From Flavobacteriales bacterium (GTDB taxonomy: Bacteria; Bacteroidota; Bacteroidia; DT-38), in NCBI GenBank assembly GCA_013214975.1, contig JABSPR010000338.1, positions 1 through 10,494 of the forward strand: a DNA stretch of 10,494 nucleotides, in the 5' to 3' direction. This document shows positions 7,525 to 10,494 of this stretch, one piece after another (the first letter of the stretch is position 1; every line of letters begins with the position of its first letter). Under the pieces are notes generated by a model, which worked only from the letters and a program-made list of their open reading frames with translations, did no database searches and was not told the origin of the DNA. Position numbers and translations under genes: made by a program.

Positions 7525-8292
7525 ATGACGGAAGAAACCAATCAAGCAGAAGAGGTCCAATCGGATGGAAATTCGAACAACGACGGAGACGATCGTATCG
7601 TCTACCTTAAAGATGCAACGATTGCTCAAAACGATCATCCCGTATTATCGGATGTGAATTTCGAAATAAAAAAAGGAGAGTTTTATTACTTGATAGGAAA
7701 GACGGGTGCTGGCAAGAGTAGCCTCCTCAAAACATTGTACGGAGATCTTAAACTCACAAAAGGAGAAGGTGCAGTGACATCGTTCGACCTTAAAAAAATA
7801 AAGACAAAACAAGTTGCCTTCTTAAGAAGAAATTTAGGAATTGTATTTCAGGACTTTCAATTATTAAATGATCGATCGGTCGACGACAACATCAATTTTG
7901 TAATGGCAGCAACTGGGTGGACCGATAAAAACAAAATTAAAGAACGAAGGGAATGGGTGCTCGACAGGGTTGACCTTGGCACAAAGGGATTTAAAATGCC
8001 ACATGAACTTTCTGGAGGAGAGCAACAACGCGTATCTATTGCCCGTGCTCTAATCAATAATCCAGATTTAATTTTGGCCGATGAGCCTACAGGAAATTTA
8101 GATCCTGAGACTTCGGATGACATAATGGAATTACTAATTAAGATAAGCCAGAATAACCGGGCCGTTCTTATGGCAACACACGATTATTCGTTAATTAAAA
8201 AGTTTCCTTCGAAGATTTTAAAATGCGAGAATGGAAAGGTGAGCTTGTCTAGCTTAGAAGATGAATCAATTTCTCGGCATTTACACGGTTAG
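7525..8292 (+). CDS. ftsE: Cell-division ABC transporter ATPase FtsE
   Basis: A 255-residue ABC ATPase of the FtsE/LolD/MacB group. Motifs are complete: Walker A GKTGAGKS (58-65), Q-loop Q109 in VFQDFQLL, signature LSGGEQQR (162-169), Walker B LILADEPTG (182-190, catalytic E187), D-loop NLDPET (191-196) and H-loop H219. FtsE pairs with membrane protein FtsX at the septum and drives activation of peptidoglycan hydrolases. FRRNLGIVFQDF-type wording around 100-111 and the divergent-gene context favour FtsE over LolD, though the two are hard to separate by sequence alone. The first ~24 residues are an acidic, Asn/Gln-rich, probably disordered extension that E. coli FtsE (222 residues) lacks. The next ATG-compatible start would be inside the ABC domain, so the extension seems real. 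No ftsX is in the window. The 3' 44 bp overlap the convergent glycosyltransferase gene on the opposite strand, leaving no room for a terminator between them. Confidence 0.88.
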   Translation: MTEETNQAEEVQSDGNSNNDGDDRIVYLKDATIAQNDHPVLSDVNFEIKKGEFYYLIGKTGAGKSSLLKTLYGDLKLTKGEGAVTSFDLKKIKTKQVAFLRRNLGIVFQDFQLLNDRSVDDNINFVMAATGWTDKNKIKERREWVLDRVDLGTKGFKMPHELSGGEQQRVSIARALINNPDLILADEPTGNLDPETSDDIMELLIKISQNNRAVLMATHDYSLIKKFPSKILKCENGKVSLSSLEDESISRHLHG

Positions 8293-9373
8293 AGAAACCC
8301 AAATCCAAGACTTCTTCTCGTTTAGTTACCTCCTCGCCTATTTCGAGGTCGAATAAAGATATCACCTGCTGCTTTAGTGCTATGGTGTCTTCACAAACGG
8401 TACAAAGATCTTCTAATCCAGTATTCGTAACCATCGGCGTATTAACAATACAATGCCTACCGTTATACAGTGCCATTAAAAGCTTCAATTTAATCCCTGT
8501 TACCTGAAATGTTGGCAGAACATTCATCTGAGCATCTATAATTAACTGATGAATCGCTTCTGTATCTAAGTTTACTTTGAGCGTACAATTCGAATTCTCA
8601 TTCACCGCACTCTTTAATTCTTCAGAGGGCTTACTACCCGCAATTACAAGAGGTATGTCAATGTCGTTAAACACTTCATTCACCAAAAACTGCGCAGCAA
8701 TATCATTTTCACCTACCGATAAGTTGCCATGATAAAATGCGAAATTTCCTTTACCTGATTTTATTCTAACCCTATCATTCGGATGAAACGCAGAGATTTT
8801 AACAACATTGGGAAATAAATCGTGTAGGTATTCATAGTCACTATTAGAAATAGCAAGGATATCAGAAGCTGATTCCAACACCGATTCAAACTTTTTCAAC
8901 TTGTTTGCTTCGTTAAAGAAATAATACTTTCTAAAAACATTACGCTCATTTTCTGCTAGGTTACTATAATAATCGTGTTCGATATTGTGCATTCGAACTA
9001 GCTTTTTTCTTCCTCGTAAAATCGGATCGTCCAAATAAGCACAGCAATGCAAGCCTTCAAAAATTATGGGATAACGATCTTCCATTAAATTTTCAAGAAG
9101 TTTCTCGGATCTTCTTGTTTTCGTGATATATGGAAGGGTATTAAACAGAAAGCGCTTGGCTACTTTTCGTTCGTAATAATATACTTGCTCGCAATACTTT
9201 TCTAATTCCTCTTGCTCTTCTCTCCCATACTTAAAGCAATGCAATATCACTTTAATGCCTAATTCATGTAGACTTTTAATCTTATAGAAAACGTCTACCA
9301 CTCCGCCATAATTAGCAGGATATGGCACATCGAAAGAGATTATATGTATTTTATTTTCAAGCAATTTGATCAA
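8249..9373 (-). CDS. GT-B glycosyltransferase (family 4-like), TTG start
   Basis: A 374-residue predicted cytosolic glycosyltransferase with no membrane segment. The N-terminal acceptor-side domain starts KIHIISFDVPYPANYGGVVDVFYKIK (8-33), where the N-x-G-G loop is typical of GT-B enzymes. RMHNIEHDYYSNL (127-139), AISNSDYEYL (174-183), FAFYHGNLSVGEND (211-224) and LVIAGSKPSEELK (242-254) follow the family order. The donor-side motif at 288-310 is PTFQVTGIKLKLLMALYNG: the two Glu of the usual EX7E motif are replaced by Thr292 and Met300. Substrate cannot be deduced. The start must be non-ATG: an in-frame TAG lies at 9380-9382, the first Met codon after it is residue 97, and the conserved fold begins at residue 8. 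TTG at 9371-9373 is the best candidate, with TTG at 9362-9364 second. It overlaps the upstream glycosyltransferase by 17 bp, suggesting translational coupling. Confidence 0.85.
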   Translation of the reverse strand: MIKLLENKIHIISFDVPYPANYGGVVDVFYKIKSLHELGIKVILHCFKYGREEQEELEKYCEQVYYYERKVAKRFLFNTLPYITKTRRSEKLLENLMEDRYPIIFEGLHCCAYLDDPILRGRKKLVRMHNIEHDYYSNLAENERNVFRKYYFFNEANKLKKFESVLESASDILAISNSDYEYLHDLFPNVVKISAFHPNDRVRIKSGKGNFAFYHGNLSVGENDIAAQFLVNEVFNDIDIPLVIAGSKPSEELKSAVNENSNCTLKVNLDTEAIHQLIIDAQMNVLPTFQVTGIKLKLLMALYNGRHCIVNTPMVTNTGLEDLCTVCEDTIALKQQVISLFDLEIGEEVTKREEVLDLGFSNRVNAEKLIHLLS

Positions 9374-10472
9374 ATATTTCTAGCACAATCTTCTTTTCAT
9401 TCTCCCAAGTTAATTCGACCGAAGCCTTTTGTAAATTACTTTTCCATATCTCATATAAAGCCTCATCGCTTAGCATTGCATTAATCTTTGCTGCCAGTTC
9501 TTTCGGGTCATGGCTAGTACAAATTTCTCCTATCTCATATTTATTTACGATACTAGCTACTTCAACTAAGTTCGAGGCTAAAACAGGAATGCCCGCTTGG
9601 ATGTAATCGAATAATTTATTTGGTAAACTTAACTGATAATTAACATTCGTGGGCTTATCTAATGTTAATCCTAGATTAGAATTTGCCGTATAATTCACCA
9701 GCTCGCTTAAAGAAACTTTATCGACAAATATTACTTTCTCATCTAAAGCGAATTGAGACTTCAACTCATGTAATTTACCGATCACATCTCCAGATCCAAC
9801 GATCAACAAAACAGCATCATCTACATATCGCATTGCCTCAACAGCTTCTTCTCCTCCTCTATCTATATTAATACCGGCACCTTGTAGAATAATTATTTTC
9901 TTATCGATAGGAAGACTCAATTCCTCTCTTAACTTTATCGTGTCATTTGCAGATTTCACAGGAACATTCCGCACAACTTTAATATCAACGCCGTACTCAT
10001 CTTTGTACAATTTCGCAATCGACTTATTGACTGTATAGAAGTACTTCAACTTGGGTAATATGTTTTTCTCAATCGATTTCCATATTGATCTTTTAAAAGG
10101 CTGATTAATTAATTCGGGGACACCCGTAAAATACTCATGGCTATCGTAAACGATGGGGATTGATTTTAATTTGGAGACTAAATAGTTAGGCAAAAGTGTA
10201 TCCAAATCATTCGACAAAAGCACATCCGATTTATTGAACAAAAGGAAAAAGAAAAGGCGAAGAGTGTATTCTAAATAGAATATGGGACCAGAATTAAACC
10301 GAAGATTAAAACGATGTGTATCGTATTTACGATCCAATATTAACAAGCTCGAACTCAACTTACGGCCTACTAAAAGAATGGAATGATTGTTTTCTCGAAG
10401 TGTTTCACAAACCCTATGTACACGTTGATCTGTGCTTAGATCATTGGTAACAGATACTATAATTCTCGCCAC
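9357..10472 (-). CDS. GT-B glycosyltransferase (family 4), probable GTG start
   Basis: A 371-residue glycosyltransferase. The N-terminus IIVSVTNDLSTDQRVHRVCETL (4-25) and YDSHEYFTGVPEL (109-121) are characteristic of a GT4 group common in Bacteroidota. LQGAGINIDRGGEEAVEAM (196-214), LLIVGSGD (222-229) and LPNKLFDYIQAGIPVLAS (283-300) form the nucleotide-sugar-binding domain; D289 stands where the last Glu of EX7E usually lies. A hydrophobic patch at 70-80 (TLRLFFFLLFN) may be an amphipathic membrane-contact helix. It probably transfers a sugar to a lipid-linked or surface glycan, with substrate unknown. GTG at 10470-10472 fits the family start (MARIIVSVTND). The reading frame stays open to the window edge with no in-frame stop, so an upstream ATG outside the window cannot be excluded. 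The gene is followed by, and overlaps, the second glycosyltransferase. Confidence 0.85.
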   Translation of the reverse strand: MARIIVSVTNDLSTDQRVHRVCETLRENNHSILLVGRKLSSSLLILDRKYDTHRFNLRFNSGPIFYLEYTLRLFFFLLFNKSDVLLSNDLDTLLPNYLVSKLKSIPIVYDSHEYFTGVPELINQPFKRSIWKSIEKNILPKLKYFYTVNKSIAKLYKDEYGVDIKVVRNVPVKSANDTIKLREELSLPIDKKIIILQGAGINIDRGGEEAVEAMRYVDDAVLLIVGSGDVIGKLHELKSQFALDEKVIFVDKVSLSELVNYTANSNLGLTLDKPTNVNYQLSLPNKLFDYIQAGIPVLASNLVEVASIVNKYEIGEICTSHDPKELAAKINAMLSDEALYEIWKSNLQKASVELTWENEKKIVLEIFDQIA

Positions 10473-10494
10473 TACTTCAATTTTTATTAAACCC

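Noticed and set aside
7456..7638. Minus-strand ORF of 60 codons across the ftsE start
   Set aside because: It covers the divergent promoter region and the 5' end of ftsE in antisense, has no recognisable product and is best explained by chance.
8226..8276. Inverted repeat CGAGAA...TTCTCG at the ftsE 3' end as a shared terminator
   Set aside because: The stem is only 6 bp with a loop of about 39 nt and no following T-tract on either strand.

Overview
The window reads as chromosomal DNA from a member of the Bacteroidota, most likely a Flavobacteriales-like marine or freshwater lineage. By eye it is AT-rich, with little Shine-Dalgarno signal. There is a TAnnTTTG-type promoter box ahead of gyrB, a short GyrB without the proteobacterial insertion, an outer-membrane barrel with a TonB-receptor-like C-terminus ending in Phe, a long periplasmic TPR protein, and GT-B glycosyltransferases of types common in this phylum. 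I cannot name a genus from the sequence alone.

Layout, left to right. Positions 1-220 are non-coding. They hold the probable tail of a terminator belonging to a gene off the left edge, a compact palindromic element (26-164) able to fold as a three-way junction, and the gyrB terminator (161-199). Minus-strand gyrB (221-2179) follows, with its promoter and a small hairpin in the 136-bp gap at 2180-2315. Next comes a minus-strand two-gene operon: a 1130-residue secreted TPR protein (3976-7368) is upstream, and its last 11 bp overlap the start of a 556-residue plug-less beta-barrel gene (2316-3986). A 156-bp divergent region (7369-7524) separates this operon from plus-strand ftsE (7525-8292). FtsE ends 44 bp inside the 3' end of the convergent minus-strand glycosyltransferase at 8249-9373. 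That gene overlaps a second glycosyltransferase (9357-10472) by 17 bp, and the second gene's 5' end lies at the right edge.

How the genes work together: GyrB is the ATPase/TOPRIM subunit of DNA gyrase. The TPR protein and barrel are very probably co-translated and act together at the outer membrane or in the periplasm; their function is unknown. FtsE should be the ATPase of the FtsEX complex that couples division to cell-wall hydrolysis, but ftsX is not here. The two glycosyltransferases are translationally coupled, apparently use non-ATG starts, and probably act in sequence on a surface polysaccharide or glycan.

No defence system, CRISPR array, transposase, tRNA or rRNA was found. The most under-described items are the TPR/barrel pair with the TPR protein's repetitive charged tail, the palindromic element beside gyrB, and the hairpin placed within the gyrB promoter.
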